DNA from: Cricetomys ansorgei
Taxonomy: Eukaryota > Chordata > Mammalia > Rodentia > Nesomyidae
DNA: 64,000 nucleotides
Reading direction: 5' to 3'
NCBI GenBank assembly: GCA_026225945.1
Contig: JAMJFZ010001133.1
Coordinates: 7,584,501-7,648,500, forward strand
Position 1 is the stretch's first letter; each line of letters begins with the position of its first letter. Below, piece after piece: positions 24,301-35,719 of this stretch. The notes beneath the pieces are model-generated. The model was not told where the DNA came from. It did no database searches and was given only the letters and a program-made list of their open reading frames with translations. The position numbers and the translations under genes were made by a program.

Positions 24301-26511
24301 AGACACACTTTCTTAGAATGAAACTATATACAGATATTTGTGTGTGTGTTAGTGAATATATTTGAGGTTTTTAGTGCTAATTGAAGATAAACAGTGGGGA
24401 CTTTGGTCCAATCATATCTGAATGCCCAATTTTCTATGTCTAATTTCATCCACATTTATAAATGTGCGAAGAAAGAAGTTAGTTTTATGGTCAGATTTAT
24501 GTGAATTCTGACTGTATATTTTTTTCAGTAATACAGATGAAAAAGACAACATGATTTCATAAAATTTTGAAAGTAAGTTATACTTAGTATACCAATTAAT
24601 ACTGTTTTAAATGAAAGGATAAGTAATAGCTGTTTAAACTATTAAGAGAATGGTAATTCTTATTCATGAGAAAAGACAGAAATGATATCTACTAGCTCAC
24701 TATTCCTACTAATACATTGTTACTTGGAAATTCATATATGCTCACATTCTGATTTTTAAAAACCTGGTCTTTGTATATTGAAGAAATGTAATTAGAATTA
24801 CCATTTTAAATAAATGAACATATTTTTGATACATTTTATTCTTATGATTGACCAACTATAAAATTCCATTCAATTCCATTTATCTTTCCATTTTAACAAC
24901 TATTTTAATGTATTTTCATAATGTCTGAAAGAAAGAAAAGAAGTCAGAAGTAGCCAGGGGCAAAGACAGAATTATTAAGTTATATAATTACCTGTTATCA
25001 GTATAGAAATCCCCTGTACTCCTTAATGGAGTGTGAGAAATGATTTATTTCGTATTAAACTTTGTTATAGACATAACAAAGTCCAGACTCATGCCTTTCA
25101 AAATTCCATATATTATGAGTCTATTGGGAAGATAAGTACAAAAGTTGCTTAGGAACACTTAAAATTGTTCATTAAATGATTAACTATTGAAAAGTTACAC
25201 AGAAAAGGATGTTAAGTTAAAAATGACCAAACACTACTACAAAGATTCCTAAAACTAAAAATTAACTTGACCTTCTTCTCAGCAGATAGTTTATTCCCAA
25301 TCACAAAAAAAGAATGTTAAAACCTTTTGATATGAGCATATAATAAAATGTTCTCTAAGTTATATTAGAATTCATCAAGATTAGTCATATTTTTGTATTT
25401 AAGAAAACTTTATTACCCTTTCAAATTCACTTGGCAATATTTTCTTTAAGCTACTTAATAAAAAATGGAACAGTTGAAAAATTTTATATAATATGTGCAG
25501 AATAATAAACTAATAGTTCTCCGTCTATGTGGCCTTTTCATAGAGAAAGGAACTTACATCACTTTGAATTATATAATGTGAATTGTTGGTATATGTTACC
25601 CTTAAATCAGTGCTTAAAAGATGACTTTATATTTGGGCAAGAGGGTATTTTCTTTCTGTATTGATAGTAAACATCTAAATCTACTCTTGGTATAATATTT
25701 CTGAGATACTATAAATGTTTTATTGATATTTTATTGGTACTTATATTGATAAGTAAGCATGAACATTTTTTATTTATTTCTGGCAACCTAAGAGCATTTT
25801 GTCTTTGATGATGATAGGTTCATCAAGATCATATGATCAAACATGATCAAATGTGTTAGATGCATGCAAAGAAAAGCCATAATGAAATACCTTTTATTGT
25901 ACAATTAACATAAACTTATGAAATAATATTAAAGAAATCTAAGAGAAATAAGGTTTGTAGCAATTATCCATTTTATGCCTGGACTAATGCCAGTATTGTT
26001 TGTGGGAGGTAATAAACTACATCTAGTGATCTTTGTCTGTCACATTATCTCAAAAGAGTAGTTCAGAATAACCTATTCCTGTATACAATGTGTTGTTGCA
26101 CCAGTGGTCTCCATTTCTCTGTTCAGCTGGGTCCATCTCCAGATGAGACATTGTCAAATTCCAGTAGAAGTAATACAACTTTATTTCACCATGTATTTCT
26201 TATGTATGGATTTCTTTGAGGTAGATTGTATAGTATGCATAATTCCTTTTTGTTTGTTTCAATATTTCCATTAAAGAAAGTCTGGATGTTTTCCCTGATG
26301 ACTGAGAATAGTATTCCTCTGTGCTACTTATCTGTGTCTTAGGTTGTGTCTAATCAAAGCCTCTGTTGCTATAATGAGCATTTCCTGTCTTATGTTACTC
26401 CGAGGTAAGACTCCAGATACTCAATCAAGTATGAATGGCTTATTAATTCAGGTTTGGGAAGCTGTTAGGGACAAAATCAACTGTCATATTTCTTTTGAAT
26501 TCATCAAAAGT
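24301..26511. other. Unassigned AT-rich sequence
   Basis: About 2.2 kb in which I recognise no element, no CpG cluster and no notable open frame. Confidence 0.5.
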
Positions 26512-26560
26512 GATAATATATAGTATATAGTATATAGTATAGTATAATATAAGTATAAGT
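26512..26560. repeat. TATAGTA-type imperfect tandem repeat
   Basis: Repeated TATATAG/TATAGTA words, about 45 bases, abutting the LTR-like element. Confidence 0.8.
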
Positions 26561-26835
26561 TACAGCAGGCAGAATGGGGAAGTGAGAACTCACAGAGTCA
26601 CAGAAGCAGTCTCAAGAGTCTGAGTTCAGAAGGAGCTAGTTGTGGTGGCTCCTTAGCAGTAAAGGCTTATACATTCTAGATTGTATGAAGGCTGAAGCCT
26701 TCCAGTTCAAAAATTAAGAGTAGTTAGATTATATGGAGGCAGAAACCCTCTAGGGCTCTAGGATTAAGGACCAGTGATTTAATTAGGCAAAGAATAGAAG
26801 CCTTTTCCCTAAATCAACATCTACATCTGGCATCT
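26561..26835 (+). mobile_element. LTR-like repeat, copy 1 of 3 in this window
   Basis: Shared words with the copy at 49.4-50.0 kb include GAAGGAGCTAGT, TTATATGGAGGC / TTTTATGGAGGC, GAAGGCTGAAGCCTTCCAG / GAAGGCTGAAACCTTCTAGG and CATCTACATCT. They occur in the same order and orientation. Copy 1 begins inside the family consensus (5'-truncated). The style is that of a rodent ERV LTR (RMER-like), but the family name is not confirmed. Confidence 0.6.
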
Positions 26836-28518
26836 GGTGAATCTGTGTCTACAATTAATTTTATAAATGATAGGCAAAAAAAAGGAAAAATAGAGGCTAG
26901 AGTCTGTGGAAAAATGTTTAAGAGAGTGAAATGAACGTGGGATTTGGAGTTACTAGTATATTATTTGGAAATTTGGACAGACACACTGATTTAAGCAACT
27001 ACCAGTTGAAGATGGAAATGTGGTAAAGCTTCAGCTATGGTGTTCTTATTGGGAAAACAATTAGAGCAGCACCTATTAAACAAGGTACAATTATGGAAAG
27101 AAGTAAAATGTATTGTTTAAAGTCTTAGCTGAGTCCTAACCTAGAATGAGTGATTAGGGGTGGTTACACATTTTAAGTATCTTCTGTTTTTGTAAAAGAT
27201 TATCTTCCCAGAAAAATTGGTATGTGATAACCATGGCATTAGAACAGTGTCTAGGAAATCTTCACTCACAGCACTACATGCCCAGAAATGCTCATCTGGC
27301 TTTTTGTCTTCTGACACAGTTTCCCATTATGCTTGAATTCATCTTAAATCACTAAGGATTTAATCACTTCGGGGATGATAGAAGGTGGTTCAGGTATTTT
27401 ATGTTCTTAATATATTTCTCATTAGGCAACCTTCCAAAAATGTTTCCTTATTAGGAGAAGATCCCAGCAGATGATCCATAAATAGACTATAATGTTCCCT
27501 CTATCAACTCTGACAATGGAAGCTTTTCATATTTTAGTAGGAAAAAAAAATGTTTCAATGCAGTAAGTTAATGGTTTGAAATCATCCATAGATCTCAGAG
27601 GAACTAAGAATCTAAACATAGAAACTATAATGAACTAAATAAATACAAGATAGATTTAGTTGTTATTAATATAAATGTCTTTAAAATTTTTATTATGGCT
27701 TGCTATAGATGATGTTATCATTTGTCTTTGGTATGTATTAATGTTTTCATACAGAAGAACTAACCCCAAATGACCTTGTTAATTTTGATCTAATGTATTT
27801 AAAATTTCTTATAGAGTATATATAAATCCATGGCACAATTAATTTGAAAGATAATTTCCTAGTATGCAGAGCCCTAGTCACAGGGCTCTGCGCCTGAAAC
27901 AATATTGTAATAAATAATAATTTCTGTCATGTTCTCAGGAGGAATTATAAAATTAGCTGACACCACAACAACAATGGTCACACAATTAATTCCTACCTCT
28001 AACACTTTTCTATACAATGAGCTTCCCCCAACCTCCCTCAAAAGCTTCTGTTTGTTTACCTAGTTAGTTTTTAATCAGTAGCCCAGAATAAGTGATGACC
28101 TGAGATAACTACGATCTCATAAAGGCCACAGGTGCCTCTCCCAGGGAAAGATGCTTCCCTTATGGGAGTTATCCCCATGAGACCGGTGTGATTTCACTGA
28201 AATGATTATCATGGATCTATCACTGGCAGCAATTTGCAGTCATTGTCAACTAGAGCTCTTAATGGTACCCAGCTTTTGGAACCTTCCTATGACTAGATAT
28301 CGTGCTGATGCCTTAGTTGATCTATATAACATGGGCAACATGAAAACTTTTAACATACACTGATAGAACTAAATGAAAATCAGAATCTCTCATTGTAACA
28401 TACTTTCATAATAAATCATGTGGAATTATATTTATTGAAAGTTTCTTAAATATAAAAATATGTAACATTAACACCTAGTCCTCAAATTTACTTTTTAAAC
28501 TAGCTCAAATTTGGAAGA
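26836..28518. other. Unassigned sequence with one strong hairpin
   Basis: No family recognised. The part just after the LTR-like copy (26836-27150) could be retroviral internal sequence, but no gag or pol motif is visible. The GC-rich hairpin at 27866-27891 stands out. The 28040-28300 stretch is higher in complexity than its surroundings and was not identified. Confidence 0.4.
27866..27891. repeat. Perfect 10-bp inverted repeat (hairpin)
   Basis: GCAGAGCCCT (27866-27875), loop AGTCAC, AGGGCTCTGC (27882-27891). All ten pairs match and seven are G/C. No T-run follows, and the host is eukaryotic, so this is not a terminator. Confidence 0.9.
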
Positions 28519-29190
28519 CTAAATTTTATTTACTTTGTCATGCATGTTCTCAATTAGCTTACAGATTTGACAACTCTGTTGCTGATAAATTAAGAAACCG
28601 GGTGGCTGAGACATTGCCAATGCCATAGGCTTAATCATAAGCTTGTTCAAAGGTTCTACAACAGACCATAAGTGATATTTAAGGAACATTTGATGGCACT
28701 GGGTAGTGATTGACAAGCTGCCTACAAAATTCTCCAATACTCCAAATGTATTTAGTGTCTTAAACCTTTTAGGTTAGAGGAAATGTCAAAAAGCATGAAA
28801 AGGGCAGGGTACATCCTCCACGGTGAAGACACTGTCACATCTGATTTACTGAGGAATTTTAGAAATGAAACTTGTCAAATGACAATCTCAACATTGGATC
28901 CTCAGGCCACTTGAGCAACTGCAGGAATCACTGTCATATTTTCAATAACTACAACAGAGTTTAAATGCTGAGATATACCTGAGTTTCAAAGCAGTTCATA
29001 ATCCAGGTCAATAATGTCTTGTGTCACTGGAAATGCTTTTAACAACAGCTATAATGCTCTTCAGTTTTTCTTTTAACTGCATGATCATGGAGCTGTAGCA
29101 ATTCTGGGGCTCATTTAGGTGAAATTAATTAATAAGAGCTTAACGAATTTTATTTAATAATTAGTTTCAAATATCAGTACTATAGAGAGC
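28519..29190 (-). pseudogene. Possible decayed retrocopy or exon-like remnant, minus strand (unidentified)
   Basis: The minus strand from 29190 to 28519 has several medium-length open segments in shifting frames, including one of 72 codons (28519-28737). Complexity is higher than in the flanks, and an AATAAA word lies near the low-coordinate end. I could not match the translated pieces to any family and I see no poly(A) tract or direct repeats. It may simply be unannotated intergenic sequence. Confidence 0.15.
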
Positions 29191-29237
29191 TTCTACATAA
29201 ATGTAGGCCCTGAGAATTTTCTGTGAATATTTTCACT

Positions 29238-29301
29238 GTTTTTTTTCTTTATTCTTTTTATTTTCTTTATTTTCTCTCTCTCTCTCTCTCTTTCTCTCTC
29301 T
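29238..29301 (-). repeat. Pyrimidine tract with (TC)n
   Basis: T-rich sequence (29238-29272) runs into about 14 CT/TC units. The antisense frame 29193-29411 with its ER-rich run is produced by this tract. Confidence 0.9.
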
Positions 29302-29584
29302 GATGTTGTGTCTGTATATTGTACACAAGTATTTTTGTTTATGCATATATATCCACAATACACTGGGAGGATAGAAAATAGCACAAGATACTCTTTTATG
29401 TCTCTATTCACCTACTCTATACAGACAGGGGCTTTTCCTGGAACTAGAGCTGTATAGAGTTCCCAGAGATCCCTAGAAATTCTTTCTCCATAACACAATT
29501 ATACAAGAGTTACAGGCACACATAGCCATTCACAATTTTTTATATGAGCACAGTTGATTCAAACTCAATATAAAACTATAAGAC
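29302..29584. other. Unassigned sequence
   Basis: The segment 29400-29530 looks repeat-like (ACAGGGGCTTTTCC... CCCAGAGATCCCTAG), but I cannot name it. Confidence 0.35.
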
Positions 29585-29829
29585 CCATTATTTTTATAGT
29601 GTGCTTTTATTTTTGTTTTAGTTTTGTCTTTTCATTTCTTCCTTTTCTTTTCTTTTAGGGTAAGGTATAATTTTGTTTTCTTGTTTGGGGGGCATTTTGG
29701 TGTTGTACTGGGTTTTCAATTCTTTGAGAAAGAAATTAAAGTTGGGTAGAGAGAGATGGCCAAGGATCTAGAAGAATGTGGGGGAGAAAAATTATGATCG
29801 AAATATATTTTGACTTAAAAATTGTTTTA
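29585..29829 (+). mobile_element. L1 3' terminus, plus orientation
   Basis: A T/TC-rich stretch is followed by AAAGTTGGGTAGAGAGAGATGG, then GGATCTAGAAGAATGTGGGGG and AAATTATGATCGAAATATATTTTG. That is the purine-rich end plus terminal GATCAAAATATATTG-type motif of rodent L1. The B1 at 29830 follows directly. Confidence 0.75.
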
Positions 29830-29973
29830 GGCCAGGCAATGGTGGCACATGTCTTTAATTCTAGCACTTGGGAAGGAGAGGCAGGTATACTTCTGTGATT
29901 TCTAGGCCATCCTGGTCTACAAAGTGAGTTCCAGGACAGTCAGAGTTTCAACAGAGAAACCCTTCCCTCACAT
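29830..29973 (+). mobile_element. B1 SINE, plus orientation
   Basis: GGCCAGGCAATGGTGGCACA, then CTAGCACTTGGGAAGGAGAG, TCTACAAAGTGAGTTCCAGG and CAACAGAGAAACCCTTCCC are the B1 blocks in order, ending in a short degenerate tail. It sits at the 3' end of an L1 remnant, the AT-rich kind of site B1 favours. Confidence 0.93.
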
Positions 29974-30329
29974 ATAAAACTATGTATTAACAAGCTAAAA
30001 CTCACAACCCTAATGGGAAAGCACTCCAATAACTATCAGGCTTGTAAAAAATAATTATATACCCTACGTATCTAAAATAAAAGCAAAACAATCAACCTAA
30101 CTCTGGTATTTAACAAGACATATGTACTCAGTAATAAGAACATGTCAAAAATGTAACAGATTCTGGAAATAGAAAAATTTTTTTCAGAAATTTCAGGCCA
30201 CAGTGGATTAGAATGTGATAATAGAAATACCATTGAATATTCACCCAAATATAAATAAACTATAGAAAAATGTTTCCAACAGAAGACTAGAAAATGTTCC
30301 AATCTCATAGAAATTTGTGACATTTCATG

Positions 30330-30795
30330 CAAGTAGTGACTAGGGACACATCCCTAGTCCCACATATATGCACATGACATGTACCTTGCTTAAAAGGTCA
30401 GAGACTGAAGCAGCAAGCAACAGGTCCTACATGGGTCTACTCCATATCCTCTGTATATATATTTTAGCTATTTGTTTAGTACTTTTATGTGACTCTTGAC
30501 CCTGAGAACCCATTGTTCTCTGAATTTTGTGCTTGTTCTTAGGACTCTTTCCTTTCTGTTGGGTTGTTGTGTCCACCTTTAATATCAAAGTTTTGTTTCA
30601 TCTCATAATTTCTTTGGTCATGTTTGGTTGTTATCTCTTAGTAGCCTTTTCTATTGAGAGACAGGAGGGGAGAGGAGATGGGGAAGAAATGGGAGGAGTA
30701 GAGGGTGTGGAAACTGTAATCAAGATATACACTGTATGAGGATAAAAATCTATTTTGAATAAAAGAAAAAAATAACAAAAAAAAAGAAAAAAAAT
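30330..30795 (+). mobile_element. L1 3' untranslated end (Lx-like) with A-rich tail, plus orientation
   Basis: The phrases GACTGAAGCAGCAAGCAAC, CAGGTCCTACATGGGTCTAC, CCTCTGTATATATATTTTAGC, TCCTTTCTGTTGGGTTG and the purine block GAGGGGAGAGGAGATGGGG occur in the order of an old rodent L1 3' UTR. It closes with CAAGATATACACTGTATGAG and an A-rich tail (30745-30795). The two frames at 30072-30332 (minus) and 30527-30739 (plus) are not genes. Confidence 0.82.
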
Positions 30796-30829
30796 CTCCC
30801 ATCCAAAAATAGCAAAAGACTAAACAAAT

Positions 30830-31160
30830 AAAATGAAGAGGAGTACGAAGATAACTGCTGCAAGGCTAGAGAGGAGCTCAGTTCATAGAAATTTAGAAAG
30901 TAATCAAAACTAGAGAAAAATCAAAACTCATTCTTTGAGGTTAAAAAGTAATATTGATAAATGCAAGATTTATGAGAAAATATGAAGAGAAATCTCAACT
31001 GTCTAATATTAGGAATGTGAGCATTTGATGCCACTACAGATTACATAAAAAAAAAATACAATGAGGAAATTCATGAACAACTTCATATTAATAAGATGAA
31101 GAAATATGTCATCTAAAATTCCTTTATAAATTCTCAGCTATTACCCAAGGAAATTAAACA
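30830..31160 (+). mobile_element. Degenerate L1 ORF2 fragment, plus orientation
   Basis: Words such as ATTGATAAATGCAAG, AGAAAATATGAAGAGAAATC, GATGCCACTACAG and ATGAGGAAATTCATGAACAAC occur in the order of the rodent L1 ORF2 segment between endonuclease and reverse transcriptase. Frames are broken throughout. It follows another L1 3' end in the same orientation, so at least two insertions are stacked here. Confidence 0.4.
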
Positions 31161-32811
31161 AACAATCTGATAGCATCACATATATCAAACGTTGAAAAAT
31201 GTGCTGTATTTCAATGCTGCTAGACCATGTAGTCCACTGTAACCTCAAACACTATTGTGGCTGGTATTGTAGTATTTGTGACTAATACTAGGCACCAGAG
31301 GACATTCAATACTGCAGGTTATTTTTCATGATATGGTTGGCCTCTTAAGCAAAAGGAGAGACATAAAAGTTAAAACAGCCTTTATGAGAAGGAATTCTGA
31401 GTAGAGATTATCCTGACTAGAGATTATCCTGACTCTACTCATTGAGTTGTGATTTTAGACCAAACAGCTGGGTCTGACAGATACTAAGACTAAATCTCCA
31501 ATCTCACTTCTCAGGTGAACCTTGGATAATCCAGTAATAAATTAGACTGTTGATTCTTCAAAAGACAATGGTCCTTAATTAAAATGGCCTCAGGCATAAA
31601 GTGAAGAAAGAAAAAATCTATCCTCTTCATATTAAACTTGTGTACTATTGCTGATGCTACAGTGTTCTATCTTTAATCTGTTTGAATTCATTAGAGAAGC
31701 TGCAGTAATAAGAATTCTGCCACAAATACATTTTGATACTTAGGGGCAAATCCAGTATTTGTTGTTCATTTGAACTAGTAATTTCTCTCAGAAGATGCAG
31801 GAAAATGCTGTCATACTAAACAGTGAAAACTATGATTAAAAAAAATATATAAACTTCACTGAATGTTCCCAGTTTTCCACAAACATTGTTTTTATCAGCA
31901 TTGAATTTTAAGATTTAAAATTTGCTTAAACATTGCTGACAACAATGAGAAATGTAAATATGGAGTGGCACACTGGCAATCAAATGATTCTCTAACTTCT
32001 AGAAAACATAGTGCTGTGAAGAACAAGTTATATTGCTAAATGAGGTGGGAGTAGTTTAATCCTTCATCTGTCCTTAAATGAAATGATTCTTTACTAACTA
32101 CTTATACACCTCACCCATGCCTAGATATAAATAAAAGAATATCTGTTTATTTCTTTACTATTGTATACAATAAAATTTAGTTTGCTCAATTTTATCTTTT
32201 AAATCACACTTTTTCTTTGATCTTAAAAGTGATACATTTTTTTCTTCAATTATAAAGAAATTAAAAAGAAGTAATCAAAACTTGCTTCACTTTGAAGAGA
32301 AGTTGTGATTGTCTGTTGATGTTGTGGGAGAAGACACTGTACGGGAATGAATAACATGAATAATAATTTATGTGAAATATACATAACTATTACTTTCAGG
32401 ATCCTTCTGCTGAGTTTGGAAGAATCATTTAAGTATAAAGGCAGGTAGGCTAAGGTTTTCTGCCATTAATTTCACAAGGCCTAGTATTCCTAGATGCACT
32501 TTAGCATATAATATTTCCAGGATCCTCCCAAGAGTTGCTTCAGGAATGACCACAACTTTGCCAGCAGCAATAAATCAGGTAATCAGTGTAAACAGAACTT
32601 GCAGCCAACTAGGCCAGTCACCAGTCAGTGATATGGTAAGTGTTTTGTAGACTCATTGCTACAGAAGGTACTAGAACACATTTCCAGGTATCAGTTTGAT
32701 TTTCAAACTGAAGAATTTCTTCCACTGAGCGCAGCAACTAGTAGAAAGTTACCAAAAAAATAAAGGAGAGATAGAAAATCCTTTATTTCACTCCAAATAG
32801 CAAAATTAAGA
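31161..32811. other. Unassigned sequence with a tandem duplication at 31402
   Basis: About 1.65 kb without a named element. The only structured item is the 16-base duplication listed separately. Confidence 0.5.
31398..31441. repeat. 16-bp tandem duplication inside a 9-bp inverted repeat
   Basis: TAGAGATTATCCTGAC occurs twice without a gap (31402-31417, 31418-31433). TGAGTAGAG at 31398-31406 is the reverse complement of CTCTACTCA at 31433-31441. Confidence 0.9.
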
Positions 32812-32963
32812 GGAAGGAGAGATAGCTCAGTGGTTAAAGGCACTGGTGGTTCTTCCAGAGGACTTAGGTTTGATTCCAACCATCCACATGATAGCTTACA
32901 ACAATCTGCATCTCCAGTTCTATGGAATTTGACACAGCCTTTTGGCTTCTGGAGAAAATGCAC
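32703..32963 (-). other. 86-codon open frame overlapping a B3 SINE (not a gene)
   Basis: This antisense frame has more than half its length inside the B3 element at 32812-33018, so its composition is explained by the SINE. It is recorded only so that it is not mistaken for a small gene. Confidence 0.6.
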
Positions 32964-33018
32964 ACATATACTGCAAAGACATACACATAGGCAAGGTTCT
33001 CATAGATTAAAAAAAAGC
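32812..33018 (+). mobile_element. B3 SINE, plus orientation
   Basis: The tRNA-like head GGAGAGATAGCTCAGTGGTT carries the A-box region. It continues AAAGGCACTGGTGGTTCTTC, CAGAGGACTTAGGTTTGATTCC (B-box), CCATCCACATGATAGCTTAC, CATCTCCAGTTCTATGG and CTGCAAAGACATACACATAGGC, the block order of B3. An A-rich run AGATTAAAAAAAAGCC ends it. Confidence 0.9.
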
Positions 33019-33780
33019 CACATAAAGCCAAAATAATATATAATTGAAATGAAGAAAATTGAATAAAATGATTGAAAATATATTTTCACACTAAAAATCT
33101 ATTTCCTCCCAAATTGAAATTGTATCATAGGACATAATAATAAAATTCTTTGAGAGTAAAATAATAATAAACTTGTCCAGCATCTTCAGTTTACACAGCT
33201 GCCAGAATATCTTGTGTAATATGTTTGAATATCAACAGAAAATGTTGTTAACATCCACATTCTCATGCATCTTATATTTTTGTCAAGTAATCAAAAGCAT
33301 GAGAATGATTTCCAGATATTTGAAATGCTCAGACACTTTTAGTGGCTACCACACATTCATTAGCACAGCATTTCTCCTAAAGGGTTAAAAAATGCACATA
33401 TTTGCATTGACCTATGTAAACTGTGTTGGATTTGTCTTATATTATTGGGAATTGGTTAATTATTCCTAAAAACACAACAGCAAATATCATAATCTCAAAT
33501 AATAAAATACTATAAAATCAAAATCACTATGATGCAAATTCTCTGAATATCAGAGTCTCCAAATCCTAATCCAAGAAAATTAAATCTTTCAAAAGATAAT
33601 GATTCACATTTTTTATTTGTGATAAAATGAGAAATGTAACAGGAAAGCACACTTCATAGGCCATATATGCAGAAAAGTAAGCAACAATCACAAGCATAGA
33701 TTTGAATGCATTAACACTTAAGTTTACTAACAATATGAGAGTCATACTAACAATTATGAGAGTCATTATAGAATAGCTAA
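33019..33780. other. Unassigned AT-rich sequence
   Basis: Frames at 33173-33388 (plus) and 33566-33832 (minus) have no recognisable domain. The latter runs across the TA tract. Confidence 0.5.
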
Positions 33781-33803
33781 GTATATATATATATATATAT
33801 GTG
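33781..33803. repeat. (TA)n microsatellite
   Basis: Nine to ten TA units followed by GTGT. Confidence 0.93.
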
Positions 33804-33963
33804 TCTACAGCTGGAAATGGAATAAAATTCAATTCTGCAGATGAAGTTTTATAAAAATTTGATCTTTCATAGATGCAGAAGTAAATAATGTGCCTCTTGT
33901 TAGCAAAGATATTTCAACATTTTAATAAATGTTCAATGCTTATAGTCAATGTGATGATGTCAC

Positions 33964-34003
33964 ATTATTATTATTATTTATTATTATTATTTTATTATTA
34001 TTA
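33964..34003 (+). repeat. (TTA)n microsatellite, interrupted
   Basis: About 12 TTA units with two phase shifts. The frame 33929-34162 that spans it encodes a run of L and I as a consequence. Confidence 0.93.
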
Positions 34004-34584
34004 ACACAGACTCAACTTGGAAAAAGAAATGTATTATATGGCATATGTCTCTTTAAATCCTTTCATAAAGTTTATACCTCCTGCATTGGAACTGATGAGA
34101 CAAGAAATGTACTGGATCGTAAATTCCAGAAACAAATGATGCTAACCACTTATAAGTGTTGAGGGCATTGAATTTTGCATCTGAAAAATTTGTTTTAGAG
34201 AGGTAGATTTTTAGCAATATTGACATAATTCAAAAGAGAATATACAATTTAATGATCATTAACTGTATTCTTGCTTGAGAATTTCCCATGAAGGATCTTT
34301 CCAAGCTAGTTCAGTGAGACTCACACACCAATCTCCTGTGAATGAAAGTATACCCTCACAGATGCTCCTTCAAAATGTTTTCACTCACTTACTATGTGTG
34401 TGTTCTACACAACATGATAAATTTATATTGCTATATCCCAAATGCAATACCCACCCCGTGATTTCAATTGCTATTTTTCTTCTGACACCTTTCCCAGTGA
34501 TTTGTTTTCTATAGTATTTGAAGCTGTTGAGATTTTATTTTCCAGGGGTTCCATATTTCATATCATGAACTCTTTTCTTATTTT
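34004..34584. other. Unassigned AT-rich sequence
   Basis: Two overlapping frames (34275-34514 and 34442-34642) show no motif. Nothing else noted. Confidence 0.5.
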
Positions 34585-34715
34585 TAGTATGATTTTACAT
34601 GAAATAAAACTACATCTCTTTTCCTCTCCCTTTCCTCTCTGAAACTCCTTTCATGCCAACTCCTTACCCCCTTTCAAGTTGATAACTTCTTTACTTAATT
34701 ATTTTGGAATTTCAT
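34585..34715 (-). mobile_element. L1 3'-end remnant, minus orientation
   Basis: TTTTACATGAAATAAAACTACATC, CTTTTCCTCTCCCTTTCC, and CTTTCAAGTTGATAACTTCTTT followed by TTAATTATT match the reverse of an old L1 3' end, where a pyrimidine block is followed by CAAATTGATAACCTCTTT. Confidence 0.55.
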
Positions 34716-35484
34716 AATGTAAAGATTTTGCTACCTGAAGTAATGACTTCATAGTTAACATTTTAAAATTATGGCTCCAAATGTTACAATAAATCAGTGG
34801 TGAGTTTTCCTAAAATAGCTTCTACTCCATGTGATCATTTTAAACCTTCATTAGTTTCGATATAAAGTAGTTTTATTTCAAAGTTTGTTTATTTTCTACT
34901 AAAGGGCAAATGACAAAATCTTGGAACAAATTTCAAAGCTCATTGTTAGATTAATTTGTCAATTGCAATTACAAAATTCCTATTATTTCTTATAATATAG
35001 AATGATTTTGTAGCTATGCTTATTGTGTTACATTTGTGTGGAGAAGCCTGTGTAGTATTTTCTCTGGACAAATTCCAACTCAAGTGAATTTCCCACTGCT
35101 AGGGTAATGACTTCCTGACATTGTCCTCAATGTGAGTGCACCTTCTACTAAAAAATATGATCTACATCTCTGATCTACTTACCCTGCTAAGTGGAAAATG
35201 AAGCAATAACTATGGGTTTATACCTTTTCTATCCATACATTCTTTTGTGCTTTAAATTATATTACATAATCAATCTTACTTTTACTAAGTTGACTGGTAC
35301 ACAGAGGATCTTTTCTCCTGGATCAATCGGTCAATGTGATATTTTAAATGACTACAGAGGAAAAGAATAAGGATCCTAGTGTGTGTGGTCTGGCCCCATT
35401 ACACACTATGCATGACACCTTTGATAAGATATTAAACTTTCTCTTTTTACCTTCATTTTCCAATTTGTGTCTGTGAGAATTTTC
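34716..35484. other. Unassigned AT-rich sequence
   Basis: No family recognised up to the left target duplication of the B3 copy. Confidence 0.5.
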
Positions 35485-35705
35485 CTCTTTTTAAGTTTTA
35501 ATTATTTTTAATTATATGCATATGTGTGTGGGAGAATGTATATGAGTACAAAGTACAATTCTGTTGTAGCCAGAAAACAATGTAATATCCTGTGAAGCTG
35601 CCTTTAGTGGTGGTTGTGTGCCACCTTTTATGGGTCTGGCAACCAAACTCAGGTTCTCTAAAAGAGAACACATGCAATTAACAGCTGAGCCATCTCTCCA
35701 AGCCC
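35485..35705 (-). mobile_element. B3 SINE, minus orientation, with target-site duplication
   Basis: The plus strand ends in AACAGCTGAGCCATCTCTCC followed by AAGCCC, the reversed tRNA-like head of B2/B3. It contains GGTTGTGTGCCACC, AACCAAACTCAGGTTCTC and, on the tail side, ATGCATATGTGTGTGGGAG. A 14-base direct repeat with one mismatch flanks it: CTGTGAGAATTTTC (35471-35484) and CTGTGAGGATTTTC (35706-35719). Confidence 0.92.
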
Positions 35706-35719
35706 CTGTGAGGATTTTC

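Noticed and set aside
27866..27891. Rho-independent-terminator-like hairpin
   Set aside because: No T-run follows, and the rodent SINE/L1 content shows a eukaryotic genome where such terminators do not apply.
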